Shown one piece after another: positions 1-6,953 of a stretch of 19,467 nt of DNA (positions are counted from its first letter, which is position 1; each line of letters starts with the position of its first letter). The translations under genes and the position numbers were made by a program. Source of the stretch: an uncultured Bacillus sp. (GTDB lineage Bacteria; Bacillota; Bacilli; Bacillales; Cytobacillaceae); contig CALGSR010000017.1 of the NCBI GenBank assembly GCA_937902115.1, positions 1 through 19,467 of the forward strand, in the 5' to 3' direction. Below the pieces are notes generated by a model. The model made no database searches, was not told the origin of the DNA, and worked only from the letters and a program-made list of their open reading frames with translations.

Positions 1-54
1 ACCGCCGACACATGGATTTTCAGTCCATTGCTCTACCGACTGAGCTACTGAGCC
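1..54 (-). tRNA. tRNA-Phe (GAA), 3' part cut by window edge
   Basis: Read on the minus strand, the 5' acceptor half begins GGCTCAG at position 54. It continues through a D-arm and an anticodon arm whose loop CTGAAAA gives anticodon GAA (Phe). The window edge removes most of the T-arm and the 3' acceptor strand. It is the last visible member of a Lys-Glu-Asp-Phe cluster downstream of purA, a layout I recall for the B. subtilis trnY operon. Confidence 0.95.
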
Positions 55-89
55 ATATTAGATTATATATATAAAAAGGTCTATATAAA

Positions 90-106
90 CAGCAGGGATT
101 CTGCTG
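90..106 (-). other. Hairpin in the tRNA-Asp/tRNA-Phe spacer
   Basis: A perfect 6-bp inverted repeat (CAGCAG / CTGCTG, 5-nt loop) is followed on the minus strand by a loosely T-rich stretch. It could be a processing hairpin or weak attenuator inside the tRNA operon. The T-tract is poor, so I do not call it a terminator. Confidence 0.3.
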
Positions 107-115
107 GAATAAAGA

Positions 116-192
116 TGGCGGTCCGGACGGGACTCGAACCCGCGACCTCCTGCGTGACAGGCAGGCATTCTAACCAACTGAACTACCGGACC
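116..192 (-). tRNA. tRNA-Asp (GTC), CCA encoded
   Basis: The minus strand reads GGTCCGG at the 5' acceptor end and CCGGACC, G discriminator, CCA at the 3' end. The anticodon loop CTGTCAC sits between CCTGC and GCAGG and gives anticodon GTC (Asp). The T-arm contains GGGTTCGAGTCCC. It is a complete 77-nt gene with an encoded CCA. Confidence 0.97.
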
Positions 193-217
193 AATATTGA
201 AATGTAAAAACTAGTGC

Positions 218-257
218 TGTCTAGCTCCAGCGGCTAGGTGAGCCGCTTCCGCTTTTC
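218..257 (+). repeat. Minimal copy of repeat family I in a tRNA spacer
   Basis: This 40-bp segment has both conserved ends of family I: TGTCTAGCTCC at the left and GCTTCCGCTTTT at the right. Between them is only a 6-bp hairpin (GCGGCT 230-235, AGCCGC 241-246). The longer copies at 9535-9687 and 19133-19253 share the ends but have unrelated cores. It fills most of the spacer between tRNA-Glu and tRNA-Asp and ends 3 nt from the 3' end of tRNA-Glu, so it should be transcribed within the tRNA precursor. Confidence 0.75.
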
Positions 258-260
258 GGA

Positions 261-332
261 TGACCCGTACGGGATTCGAACCCGTGTTACCGCCGTGAAA
301 GGGCGGTGTCTTAACCGCTTGACCAACGGGCC
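261..332 (-). tRNA. tRNA-Glu (TTC), CCA not encoded
   Basis: On the minus strand the acceptor 5' strand GGCCCGT pairs with ACGGGTC, with one G-T pair, followed by an A discriminator. The anticodon loop CTTTCAC between CCGCC and GGCGG gives anticodon TTC (Glu). The discriminator is followed by TCC rather than CCA, so CCA must be added after transcription. Its neighbours tRNA-Asp and tRNA-Lys do encode CCA. Confidence 0.97.
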
Positions 333-337
333 ATAAA

Positions 338-413
338 TGGTGAGTCATGCAGGATTCGAACCTGCGACCCTCTGATTAAAAGTCAGATGCTCTACCAACT
401 GAGCTAATGACTC
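338..413 (-). tRNA. tRNA-Lys (TTT), CCA encoded
   Basis: On the minus strand the acceptor GAGTCAT pairs with ATGACTC, followed by A and CCA. The anticodon loop CTTTTAA between TCTGA and TCAGA gives anticodon TTT (Lys). It is the promoter-proximal tRNA of the cluster and a complete 76-nt gene. Confidence 0.97.
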
Positions 414-461
414 GTATAAATTATAGTTTGGAAAAAACCACTGTTTGTGACGACGCCTTTT

Positions 462-491
462 ATAATAACATATTAATCTATCTAAATGCAA
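462..491 (-). promoter_or_regulatory. Candidate promoter of the tRNA cluster
   Basis: The minus strand has TTGCAT (486-491), an 18-nt spacer and TATTAT (462-467). This would start transcription about 40 nt before tRNA-Lys. The -35 match is only moderate. A second TATAAT at 420-425 lies almost on the tRNA and has no -35 box. This is an inference from hexamers only. Confidence 0.35.
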
Positions 492-597
492 TCACTTTTT
501 TCTATTTTTTCCTTTAACATGGATAAAGTGCAAAATCTCATGATTCTTTTCCCCTTCAGTTAATGAAGATATAAGTTGCCGCCATCATCATTATGAG

Positions 598-629
598 AAA
601 AGAGAGGAGAAAGCATTGCTTCTCCTCTC
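598..629 (-). terminator. Intrinsic terminator of purA
   Basis: Seven nucleotides after the purA stop, the minus-strand transcript forms a 12-bp stem (GAGAGGAGAAGC against GCTTTCTCCTCTC, one bulged base, 3-nt loop) followed by TTTTC. Confidence 0.85.
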
Positions 630-635
630 AGCTGT

Positions 636-1928
636 TTAGTTTTGACGCCAAGGACTGCGTACTACATTTGTTTGTTCACGGTCAGGTCCCACTGAGAATG
701 TAGATAGAGGGATACCTGTTAGCTGAGATACACGCTCAACATAATGGCGGGCATTTTCCGGAAGCTCATCAAGCGTACGGCAGCCTGTAATATCCTCTGG
801 CCAGCCTGGCAGTTCTTCGTATACTGGTTCACATTGTGACAGGACCTTCAAACTTGCCGGGAACTCTTCAATAACCTTGCCATTATATTTGTAAGCAACG
901 CAAATTTTCACGGTATCAAGTCCGCTTAATACATCGATGGAGTTAAGGGAAAGATCCGTCAATCCACTGACACGGCGTGCATGACGAACAACAACACTGT
1001 CAAACCAGCCAATGCGGCGTGGACGGCCAGTTGTTGTACCATACTCTCGGCCAACTTCACGAATACGATCACCGATTTCATCATGCAATTCTGTAGGGAA
1101 CGGACCATCACCAACGCGGGATGTGTAAGCCTTACATACACCGACAACGTGAGTTATTTTCGTAGGGCCAACACCTGAACCAATCGTTACACCGCCGGCA
1201 ACGGGATTTGAAGATGTAACAAATGGATAGGTACCTTGGTCAATATCAAGCATAACGCCTTGGGCACCTTCAAATAGAACACGACGGCCTTCATCCAAGG
1301 CATCATTTAAAACAACTGATGTGTCGCACACATATTGTTTAATTTCTTGACCATATTGATAATATTCATCGAGAATTTCCTCTATCTCAAAGCCTTCTGT
1401 TTCATAAAAACGTTCAAACATCCGATTCTTTTCTTTTAAATTAAGAGCAAGCTTTTCTTCAAATACTTCACGATCTAAAAGATCCGCGATGCGGATTCCG
1501 TTGCGGGCTGCTTTATCCATATAAGCAGGTCCAATTCCTTTTCTCGTCGTTCCAATTTTATTTGCACCTTTACGTTCTTCCTCAACCTCATCTTGACGGA
1601 TATGATAAGGAAGAATAACATGTGCACGGTTAGAAATACGAAGATTATCAGTTGTAATGCCTTTTGCATGGACATAAGCTAATTCCTCAACAAGTGCCTT
1701 TGGATCGACAACCATTCCGTTCCCGATTACACAAATTTTTTCCTTGTAGAATATTCCGGATGGAATTAAATGCAGCTTATATTTCTCACCATTGAATTGA
1801 ATCGTATGTCCAGCATTATTTCCGCCTTGATAACGGGCAATGACTTCAGCATTTTCTGATAAAAAGTCGGTTATTTTTCCTTTTCCTTCATCTCCCCATT
1901 GAGATCCAACCACTACTACTGACGACAT
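636..1928 (-). CDS. purA: Adenylosuccinate synthetase
   Basis: PurA joins IMP and aspartate using GTP to give adenylosuccinate, the first committed step from IMP to AMP, in the cytoplasm. The 430-residue length is normal for the family. Visible signatures are the N-terminal GSQWGDEGKGK loop (residues 8-18) with catalytic Asp13, GGNNAGHT with catalytic His41, GTTRKGIGPAY near residue 126, SRVGDGPFPTE, and the guanine-site TTTGRPRR region. The ATG at 1928 is preceded by a GGAGG Shine-Dalgarno at good spacing. The gene stands alone between a PurBox control region upstream and a strong terminator downstream. It is expected to be repressed by PurR when PRPP is low and adenine is plentiful, as in B. 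subtilis. Nothing is missing or truncated. Confidence 0.99.
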   Translation of the reverse strand: MSSVVVVGSQWGDEGKGKITDFLSENAEVIARYQGGNNAGHTIQFNGEKYKLHLIPSGIFYKEKICVIGNGMVVDPKALVEELAYVHAKGITTDNLRISNRAHVILPYHIRQDEVEEERKGANKIGTTRKGIGPAYMDKAARNGIRIADLLDREVFEEKLALNLKEKNRMFERFYETEGFEIEEILDEYYQYGQEIKQYVCDTSVVLNDALDEGRRVLFEGAQGVMLDIDQGTYPFVTSSNPVAGGVTIGSGVGPTKITHVVGVCKAYTSRVGDGPFPTELHDEIGDRIREVGREYGTTTGRPRRIGWFDSVVVRHARRVSGLTDLSLNSIDVLSGLDTVKICVAYKYNGKVIEEFPASLKVLSQCEPVYEELPGWPEDITGCRTLDELPENARHYVERVSQLTGIPLSTFSVGPDREQTNVVRSPWRQN

Positions 1929-1981
1929 GAAAAAGCACCTCCGAAGGTTTGCTCATTATTTTTATATATCATACTATCTAT

Positions 1982-2010
1982 AGTTTACCAATAATTTACC
2001 GATAAATCAA
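1982..2010 (-). promoter_or_regulatory. Candidate sigma-A promoter of purA
   Basis: The minus strand has TTGATT (2005-2010), a 17-nt spacer and TAAACT (1982-1987), immediately downstream of the PurBoxes. Transcription would start about 50 nt before the purA ATG. The spacing is ideal; the -10 hexamer matches 4 of 6. Confidence 0.45.
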
Positions 2011-2013
2011 TAA

Positions 2014-2056
2014 AACACGAACGTTTTATTATAAATATATTAATATGTTCGTAATT
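2014..2056. promoter_or_regulatory. PurR operator (pair of inverted PurBoxes)
   Basis: Two inverted CGAA cores (CGAACGTT starting at 2018 and ATATGTTCG ending at 2051) lie in AT-rich flanks, with 26 nt between the cores. This matches the known Bacillus PurR architecture, in which two inverted PurBoxes carry central CGAA upstream of a purine promoter. The position just upstream of the candidate purA -35 supports the call. PurR itself is not in this window. Confidence 0.75.
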
Positions 2057-2135
2057 ATATAAAACTATTACCTTTAAAACAGGAGCAATTTCTTGGAAGC
2101 TACCAATTTTAATAATCCCTTTCAATCCAGTGTAT

Positions 2136-2217
2136 GAATGTCGGACGGCCACCTTTCTCTTCGCTGGTTCTTTCCGAGCGTAAAGGAAGACTCGTTCAAG
2201 TTAACCGGTCGACAATC
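2136..2217 (+). repeat. Family II repeat, diverged copy
   Basis: This copy begins GAATGTCG and ends CGACAATC. It keeps the central CTTTCC..GTAAAGG hairpin and the GTTCAAG block found in the copies at 3758-3841 and 8266-8350, in the same order and spacing, but is visibly more diverged. It lies downstream of the dnaB terminator and upstream of the purA PurBoxes. Confidence 0.65.
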
Positions 2218-2230
2218 TATAAATCGTATA

Positions 2231-2266
2231 AAAAAGACTTATAAGGAAAGTTCCTTATAAGTCTTT
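2231..2266 (-). terminator. Intrinsic terminator of dnaB
   Basis: A perfect 16-bp inverted repeat (2233-2248 with 2251-2266) contains AAGACTTATAAGG and its complement. It is followed on the minus strand by a T-tract. The 5' arm includes two bases of the dnaB TAA stop codon, so the terminator begins inside the stop codon. Confidence 0.9.
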
Positions 2267-3635
2267 AGGCACCAGGCCGCATTCCTGAGTCATCGAAGCG
2301 TGTTTCGAGGTTAACGAATTTATTGTATTCCTTCACAAAGGCGAGGGAGACCGTGCCAGTCGGGCCGTTACGCTGTTTGGCAATAATGATTTCAATGATA
2401 TTCTTATTCTCTGATTCTTTATCATAGTAATCATCACGATAAAGAAAAGCCACGATGTCGGCATCCTGCTCGATACTTCCTGATTCACGGATATCGGACA
2501 TCATTGGACGCTTGTCCTGACGTTGCTCGACACCACGGGAAAGCTGGGATAGAGCGATGACAGGAACCTCTAATTCACGTGCCAGCTGCTTCAATGAACG
2601 TGAGATTTCCGATACTTCCTGCTGACGGTTATCACTGCTAGAACGGCCGCTGCCAAGAATTAATTGTAAATAGTCAATCATAATCATTCCTATTCCGCCT
2701 TGCTCCTGCTTTAAACGGCGGCATTTTGAACGAATGTCCTGTACGCGGACGCCCGGCGTATCATCGATGAAAATCCCCGCATTTGACAGACTTCCCATCG
2801 CCATCGTCAGCTTACCCCAGCCCTCCTCAGTCAAGGACCCTGTACGCAGTCTCTGTGCATCGATATTTCCCTCGGCACAAAGCATACGCATAACTAGCTG
2901 TTCCGCTCCCATCTCCAGACTAAAGATAGCAACATTTTCACCCGTTTTTGTCGCTACATTTTGCGCAATATTCAAGGCGAAGGCTGTTTTCCCCATCGAT
3001 GGACGGGCCCCAACGATAATTAAATCGTTGCGCTGAAAGCCTGCTGTTATTTTATCCAACTCAGCAAATCCAGTCGCAATCCCTGTTACATCCCCAACTC
3101 TGTTATGAAGTGTTTCAATATTATCATACGTACGGAAAAGGACGTCTTTTATATGATGGAAAGCTCCGCTATTTTTCTTTTGCGATACTTCCATAATGCT
3201 TTTTTCTGCTTCGGTTAAAAGGGAATCAACCTCGTCTTCACGGTTATAGCCTTCCTGGGCAATCTCAGTTGCCGTACGGATTAAACGGCGCAGGATGGAC
3301 TTTTCCTCAACAATTTTTGCATAGTATGCTATATTTGCAGCTGTCGGTGCAGAACCGGCCAGCTCACTTAAATAACTAATACCGCCTATATCCTCTAAAA
3401 GCTTTGCTGCGGCCAGCTCTTCAGTCACCGTAATTAAATCGACAGCCTCGCCCTTATCACTCAGCTTCAGCATTGCGTCAAAAATACGTTGATGGGCGCC
3501 GCGGTAAAAGTCTTCCGGAAGTAACATTTCGGATGCCAACGTAAGCGATGACGGCTCAAGAAAGATAGCTCCTAATACAGCCTGTTCAGCCTCCAGGTTT
3601 TGTGGAGGAAGTCTATCCGCCATTATTTCACTCAT
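2265..3635 (-). CDS. dnaB: Replicative DNA helicase (DnaB family; DnaC of B. subtilis)
   Basis: This is the hexameric replicative helicase that unwinds DNA ahead of the replisome and works with primase. The length of 456 residues is typical. The N-terminal primase-interacting domain (about 1-105) has RLPPQNLEAEQAVLGAI. A linker leads to the RecA-like ATPase with Walker A GARPSMGKT (209-217) and Walker B IMIDYLQL (about 318-325). The later blocks ALSQLSRGVEQR and SIEQDADIVAFLYR follow. The start at 3635 gives MSEIMADRLPPQN; a second in-frame ATG four codons later cannot be excluded. The usual GGAG Shine-Dalgarno lies more than 20 nt upstream, with an 8-G tract between. The neighbour rplI is 460 bp away behind its own terminator, so dnaB probably has its own promoter. 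Confidence 0.99.
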   Translation of the reverse strand: MSEIMADRLPPQNLEAEQAVLGAIFLEPSSLTLASEMLLPEDFYRGAHQRIFDAMLKLSDKGEAVDLITVTEELAAAKLLEDIGGISYLSELAGSAPTAANIAYYAKIVEEKSILRRLIRTATEIAQEGYNREDEVDSLLTEAEKSIMEVSQKKNSGAFHHIKDVLFRTYDNIETLHNRVGDVTGIATGFAELDKITAGFQRNDLIIVGARPSMGKTAFALNIAQNVATKTGENVAIFSLEMGAEQLVMRMLCAEGNIDAQRLRTGSLTEEGWGKLTMAMGSLSNAGIFIDDTPGVRVQDIRSKCRRLKQEQGGIGMIMIDYLQLILGSGRSSSDNRQQEVSEISRSLKQLARELEVPVIALSQLSRGVEQRQDKRPMMSDIRESGSIEQDADIVAFLYRDDYYDKESENKNIIEIIIAKQRNGPTGTVSLAFVKEYNKFVNLETRFDDSGMRPGA

Positions 3636-3642
3636 CTATTAA

Positions 3643-3650
3643 CCCCCCCC
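3643..3650 (-). promoter_or_regulatory. G8 tract at the dnaB ribosome-binding site
   Basis: On the minus strand eight consecutive G residues end 7 nt before the dnaB ATG. The nearest GAGGAG motif (about 3656-3662) is too far from the ATG to be the main site, so the G-run probably acts as a Shine-Dalgarno itself. Homopolymer runs are prone to length change. Confidence 0.5.
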
Positions 3651-3683
3651 AAAATTTCTCCTCTAATATTTAAGTATAACTCT

Positions 3684-3692
3684 TTTATAGCA
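3684..3692 (-). promoter_or_regulatory. Candidate extended -10 promoter of dnaB
   Basis: The minus strand reads TGCTATAAA, which fits an extended -10 (TG-N-TATAAT-like). It would start transcription about 40 nt before the dnaB ATG. I see no good -35 at standard spacing. Confidence 0.35.
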
Positions 3693-3757
3693 ATCTAGCA
3701 TTATCTTGAGACAAATATCGAAAATGAAAACACTAATGTTTGGCTCTCCAATCAGTA

Positions 3758-3841
3758 GGAATGTCGTGCAGCTAGCTCTCTCGGCGCACAGTCTTTACTA
3801 TCGTAAAGAAAGGCTTGTTCAAGCAGGCAGCCCGACATTCC
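3758..3841 (+). repeat. Family II repeat, full copy
   Basis: The ends form a 9-bp inverted repeat (GGAATGTCG / CGACATTCC). A second inverted pair lies just outside (TTTGGCT near 3739 and AGCCAAA near 3842). Inside are GTGC..GCAC, a hairpin CTTTAC-TATC-GTAAAG and the palindrome CTTGTTCAAG. The copy at 8266-8350 shares the same arrangement. Confidence 0.85.
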
Positions 3842-3965
3842 AGCCAAATACAAAAAACACCTTTATCAAGCTGTAATTCCATCGCTTCAATCGAAAACTT
3901 ACGAACGAGCAACATCCAACGGCTAAAGGTGTACTGAACTTCTATTAAGAATTCTGACTATCAAG

Positions 3966-3988
3966 GGCTGTCGTGCAGCCTGACATCC
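3966..3988 (+). repeat. Possible minimal copy of family II
   Basis: A 23-bp segment carries the left end motif TGTCGTGCAGC joined directly to a right-end-like CTGACATCC, as if the middle of the element had been deleted. It is short enough that chance cannot be excluded, and it also contains its own GGCTG / CAGCC inverted repeat. Confidence 0.4.
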
Positions 3989-4002
3989 TAAGTTTCACAA
4001 AG

Positions 4003-4035
4003 AAAAAATGTGACCAAAAGCTTGATCACATTTTT
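4003..4035 (-). terminator. Intrinsic terminator of rplI
   Basis: The minus-strand transcript forms a stem of AAAAATGTGA-type sequence against TCACATTTTTT with a GATC/GGTC inner part, followed by more T residues. It lies 60-90 nt after the rplI stop. Confidence 0.8.
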
Positions 4036-4094
4036 AAGCACTCCTATATTCTAACACGTTTTTACGGAAATGGTACTTCCAATAAAAGTATGTA

Positions 4095-4541
4095 TTAGGC
4101 TTCCTTGACATGAACATTCAATACAGCAGTAACCTCAGGATAAAGCTTCAGTGGTACCTTTGTCACGCCTAATGAACGGATGGCATCTTCCATCTCAATT
4201 TTACGTTTATCGACTTTAATTCCATGTTTCTTTTGCAATTCTTCAGCAATTTGTTTACTTGTAATGGAACCGAATAAACGACCGCCTTCACCTGACTTTG
4301 CCAATAGTTCAACAGTCAATTCATCAATAACAGCTTTTAATTTTTTTGCTTCAGCCAATTCTTCAGCTGCCAGTTTTTCTTCCTTTTTCTTTTGCGCATT
4401 TAATGAACTGACATTTGACTGATTTGCTTCAACTGCAAGCCCTTGTTTAAGGAGGAAGTTATGGGCGTACCCATCTGCCACGTTTTTTACTTCTCCCTTT
4501 TTCCCCTTGCCTTTAACATCCTTTAGAAAAATGACCTTCAT
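4095..4541 (-). CDS. rplI: 50S ribosomal protein L9 (bL9)
   Basis: L9 binds 23S rRNA at the base of the L1 stalk. At 148 residues it has the family's normal length. The N-terminal domain is clear: MKVIFLKDVKGKGKKGEVKNV-type sequence, then DGYAHNFLLKQGLA. A long charged, Lys/Glu/Ala-rich connecting helix follows (about 42-75), then the C-terminal domain with EGGRLFGSIT. The ATG overlaps the gdpP stop by 4 nt (ATGA), with a GAAGGGAG Shine-Dalgarno inside the end of gdpP, so the two genes are probably translationally coupled. The gdpP-rplI pairing is conserved in Bacillus. Confidence 0.99.
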   Translation of the reverse strand: MKVIFLKDVKGKGKKGEVKNVADGYAHNFLLKQGLAVEANQSNVSSLNAQKKKEEKLAAEELAEAKKLKAVIDELTVELLAKSGEGGRLFGSITSKQIAEELQKKHGIKVDKRKIEMEDAIRSLGVTKVPLKLYPEVTAVLNVHVKEA

Positions 4542-6511
4542 TCTTGTTGTCTCCCTTCAAAATAGTTGTTAATTGCTGCTGTCAGCATCTTTTCTGCATC
4601 TTCAATCGATGCATCCTTAATTTGCGTAGCAGCGTTAGTTAAATGACCGCCCCCGCCAAGTGCTTCCATAATAATTTGTACATTGATTTCACCAAGAGAA
4701 CGGGCGCTAATCCCAATCATATTTTCTGAGCGGTATGAGATAACAAAGGAGGCGGATACACCCTCCATTGTCAGAAGCGTATCAGCAGTCTGAGCAATCA
4801 GCACTTGATCATTAAACTCATTATGTGCCCCTTTAGCAATCGCAATGCCGCCTTGATGAAAGTGGACATTTTCAATTAGTTTTGACCTCTTTATATACGT
4901 ATCAACATCTTCCTTTAAAAACTGCTGCACAAGAACCGTATCTGCACCATGTGCACGCAAATAAGAAGCTGCATCAAAAGTTCTCGCACCGGTTCTTAGC
5001 GTAAAGCTCTTCGTATCTACCACAATACCGGCTAATAAAGCGGTAGCCTCTAACATATCAATTTTACCTGTTTTAGGCTGATATTCAAGCAATTCGGTAA
5101 CAAGCTCTGAAGTAGAGGAAGCGTATGGCTCCATATACACAAGGATCGGGTGCTGGATAAATTCCTCACCGCGCCGGTGATGGTCAATCACGACAACATT
5201 TTCAATGTGCGATAATAATTTTGGTTCGATTACCATAGAGGGCTTATGTGTATCGACAACAACAAGCAGTGTATCATCCGTAGCAAGATCCAGAGCTGCT
5301 TCAGGCGTAATAAATTGCGACTGCAATTTATCAACTTTCTTAATTTCGTCCATCAGCTTTTTAACGCCTTTATCGATTTCATTCGGATTGACAACAATAT
5401 AGCCCTTTTGCTGATTTAACTGGGTAACTTTGAGAATCCCAATAGAGGCACCGATGGCATCCATATCGGGATATTTATGCCCCATAATAATGACCTTGTC
5501 GCTTTCCATAACTAATTCCTTCAAAGCGTGGGAAATCACCCGCGCCCGGACTCTCGTTCTCTTTTCAACCGGATTTGTTTTTCCGCCATAGAATTTTACC
5601 TTTCCATTCGGCTGCTTAATCGTTGCCTGGTCGCCGCCTCTTCCTAAAGCGAGATCAAGACTAGACTGAGCCAGTTCCCCAAGCTCTGGCAGAGGCAGGT
5701 CACCAGTTCCTACACCAATACTTAATGTTAATGAAACATTATGCTTCGCCGTAGCCTCGCGCACTTCATCTAATATGGTAAATTTCCCTTTTTCAAGCTC
5801 CCGCAGAATACGTTCGTTTAATACGGCAATATATCGGTCTGATGATACGCGTTTAAAGAAGAACTCATTTTCCTGTGCCCATTTGTTTAAAATGGAAGTC
5901 ACTAAGTTATTCAGACCGCTTCTTGTCGTGTCATCCATTGCTTGTGTTACATCATCATAGTTATCGAGGAAGATGATCGCGAAAACCGTTCTCTCATCCT
6001 CATAGAGCTGTTCGATTTCAACTTGATCGGTAACATCAAAAAAGTAAAGCAGCCTTTCATTCGGCTTAAATGAGATACGGTAATGGCGCTCGTTAATGGT
6101 ATGCGTTATAAATTCCTCTTCCTTTTTCATAAAGGAAATAAGCGACTCATCTACTTCATAGAGTGACTTGCCAATTAATGTATCGCCATAAAGGGATGAG
6201 GCCATATAAGGATTCGTCCATTCAATTTCAAACTCATCATTTACCAGCATAATCCCAATTGGCATTTCCAGCAGTGCTTCTTCGCCAACCTTTTTAACCC
6301 GGTAAGATAAGGTGGCTATATACTCCGCCATTTCTTCTTTTTGACGATCATCTCGTAATAAAATAAAAAAGAAAAGAATTGCAGTCAAGATAAAACCGGC
6401 AACACTTATTGGCCAATTATACATTGCTAATATTCCAAGAAGCACCACTGTTATTCCCATCAACCCATATAGAGGATAATTAATAGATGGCTTTTTTTTG
6501 TCTGAAGACAT
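4538..6511 (-). CDS. gdpP: Cyclic-di-AMP phosphodiesterase GdpP (YybT family)
   Basis: GdpP is a membrane protein that hydrolyses c-di-AMP to pApA and so influences potassium and osmotic balance, cell-wall stress and beta-lactam tolerance. From the ATG at 6511 it has 657 residues, close to the 659 of B. subtilis. Domains in order: two membrane segments (about 12-30 and 33-52), a degenerate PAS domain (about 65-165), a degenerate GGDEF domain in which SSDRY stands in the signature position, and a DHH-DHHA1 phosphodiesterase. The DHH part has GHKYPDMDAIG (metal ligands His345, Asp349, Asp351), VVDTHK (Asp420) and IDHHRR (443-448). The DHHA1 part has GGGGHLTNAAT. The open frame runs further upstream, but AGGAG 8 nt before this ATG and the family length fix the start. 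A promoter lies about 240 nt upstream. Confidence 0.98.
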   Translation of the reverse strand: MSSDKKKPSINYPLYGLMGITVVLLGILAMYNWPISVAGFILTAILFFFILLRDDRQKEEMAEYIATLSYRVKKVGEEALLEMPIGIMLVNDEFEIEWTNPYMASSLYGDTLIGKSLYEVDESLISFMKKEEEFITHTINERHYRISFKPNERLLYFFDVTDQVEIEQLYEDERTVFAIIFLDNYDDVTQAMDDTTRSGLNNLVTSILNKWAQENEFFFKRVSSDRYIAVLNERILRELEKGKFTILDEVREATAKHNVSLTLSIGVGTGDLPLPELGELAQSSLDLALGRGGDQATIKQPNGKVKFYGGKTNPVEKRTRVRARVISHALKELVMESDKVIIMGHKYPDMDAIGASIGILKVTQLNQQKGYIVVNPNEIDKGVKKLMDEIKKVDKLQSQFITPEAALDLATDDTLLVVVDTHKPSMVIEPKLLSHIENVVVIDHHRRGEEFIQHPILVYMEPYASSTSELVTELLEYQPKTGKIDMLEATALLAGIVVDTKSFTLRTGARTFDAASYLRAHGADTVLVQQFLKEDVDTYIKRSKLIENVHFHQGGIAIAKGAHNEFNDQVLIAQTADTLLTMEGVSASFVISYRSENMIGISARSLGEINVQIIMEALGGGGHLTNAATQIKDASIEDAEKMLTAAINNYFEGRQQE

Positions 6512-6751
6512 TTCTTCAACTCCTGAACAGTAGTGTAGGGTTAGACAAATAACCCTTTCCTTGCACAAATCCAAATTAATTATATCGAATATCTTTATAA
6601 TAGGAACGAGGACATCAGCCCATTCACAATTTTGTCCATTCTGCTTCTTTATTAGTAATTCTTGCAGTTCGTCTTGTGTAAAGCCGCTTATAATAGAGAT
6701 TTCTAAGAAATTAGCGACACGTCCCCTGTATTATAATAATGTATAGAATCT

Positions 6752-6780
6752 ATTGTAGCGAGTATTACACACATGTTCAA
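6752..6780 (-). promoter_or_regulatory. Sigma-A promoter of gdpP-rplI
   Basis: The minus strand has TTGAAC (6775-6780), a 17-nt spacer and TACAAT (6752-6757). Transcription would start near 6745, leaving a leader of about 235 nt before the gdpP ATG. Confidence 0.65.
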
Positions 6781-6788
6781 CCATCTAT

Positions 6789-6912
6789 CTTTAACTTTAT
6801 TCAGCCAGGGCTGAATAAAGTTAAAGCCTCCGGCGGATACCTCGATTTTTTAAAGGGAATTTTTCGGGCAAGCTCGAAAAAAATCAGGTGCAAATACGCC
6901 AAGACGTATTTG
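6789..6912. repeat. Cluster of palindromes (family IV)
   Basis: Three inverted repeats follow one another. The first is a perfect 18-bp arm pair with 2 nt between (6789-6806 and 6809-6826, containing ACTTTATTCAGCC and its complement). The second is GATTTTTT 6844-6851 with AAAAAATC 6878-6885, enclosing TTTTTCG/CGAAAAA. The third is CAAATACG 6891-6898 with CGTATTTG 6905-6912. It lies between the rpsR terminator and the gdpP promoter. I recall similar intergenic sequence in other Bacillus genomes but cannot search for it here. Confidence 0.7.
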
Positions 6913-6920
6913 ATTTAGGA

Positions 6921-6953
6921 AAAATAAAAAGGACATCGTTTAGGATGTCCTTT
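6921..6953 (-). terminator. Intrinsic terminator of the rpsF-ssb-rpsR operon
   Basis: A perfect 10-bp stem (AAAGGACATC / GATGTCCTTT, 6-nt loop) is followed on the minus strand by TTTATTTT. It lies 20 nt after the rpsR stop. Confidence 0.92.

Larger units (their letters stand above)
1929..2264. other. purA-dnaB intergenic region (no gene)
   Basis: This 336-bp gap holds, from the purA side, the purA Shine-Dalgarno, a candidate promoter (1982-2010), a PurBox pair (2014-2056), a diverged family II repeat (2136-2217) and the dnaB terminator, which overlaps the dnaB stop codon. I see no convincing coding frame. Confidence 0.8.
3636..4094. other. dnaB-rplI intergenic region (no gene)
   Basis: This 459-bp gap contains the dnaB translation start region, a candidate dnaB -10, a full family II repeat (3758-3841), a 9-bp inverted pair (ACACCTTTA 3857-3865, TAAAGGTGT 3924-3932), a possible minimal family II copy (3966-3988) and the rplI terminator. 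No credible ORF is seen on either strand. Confidence 0.8.

Noticed and set aside
3857..3932. Distant 9-bp inverted pair ACACCTTTA / TAAAGGTGT
   Set aside because: The arms are 58 nt apart with no extended pairing or T-tract; they could arise by chance in AT-rich DNA.
6512..6738. Open reading frame continuous with and upstream of gdpP (about 75 codons)
   Set aside because: Only a TTG start without a Shine-Dalgarno is available. The family length and AGGAG support the ATG at 6511, and the peptide is not recognisable as YybS.
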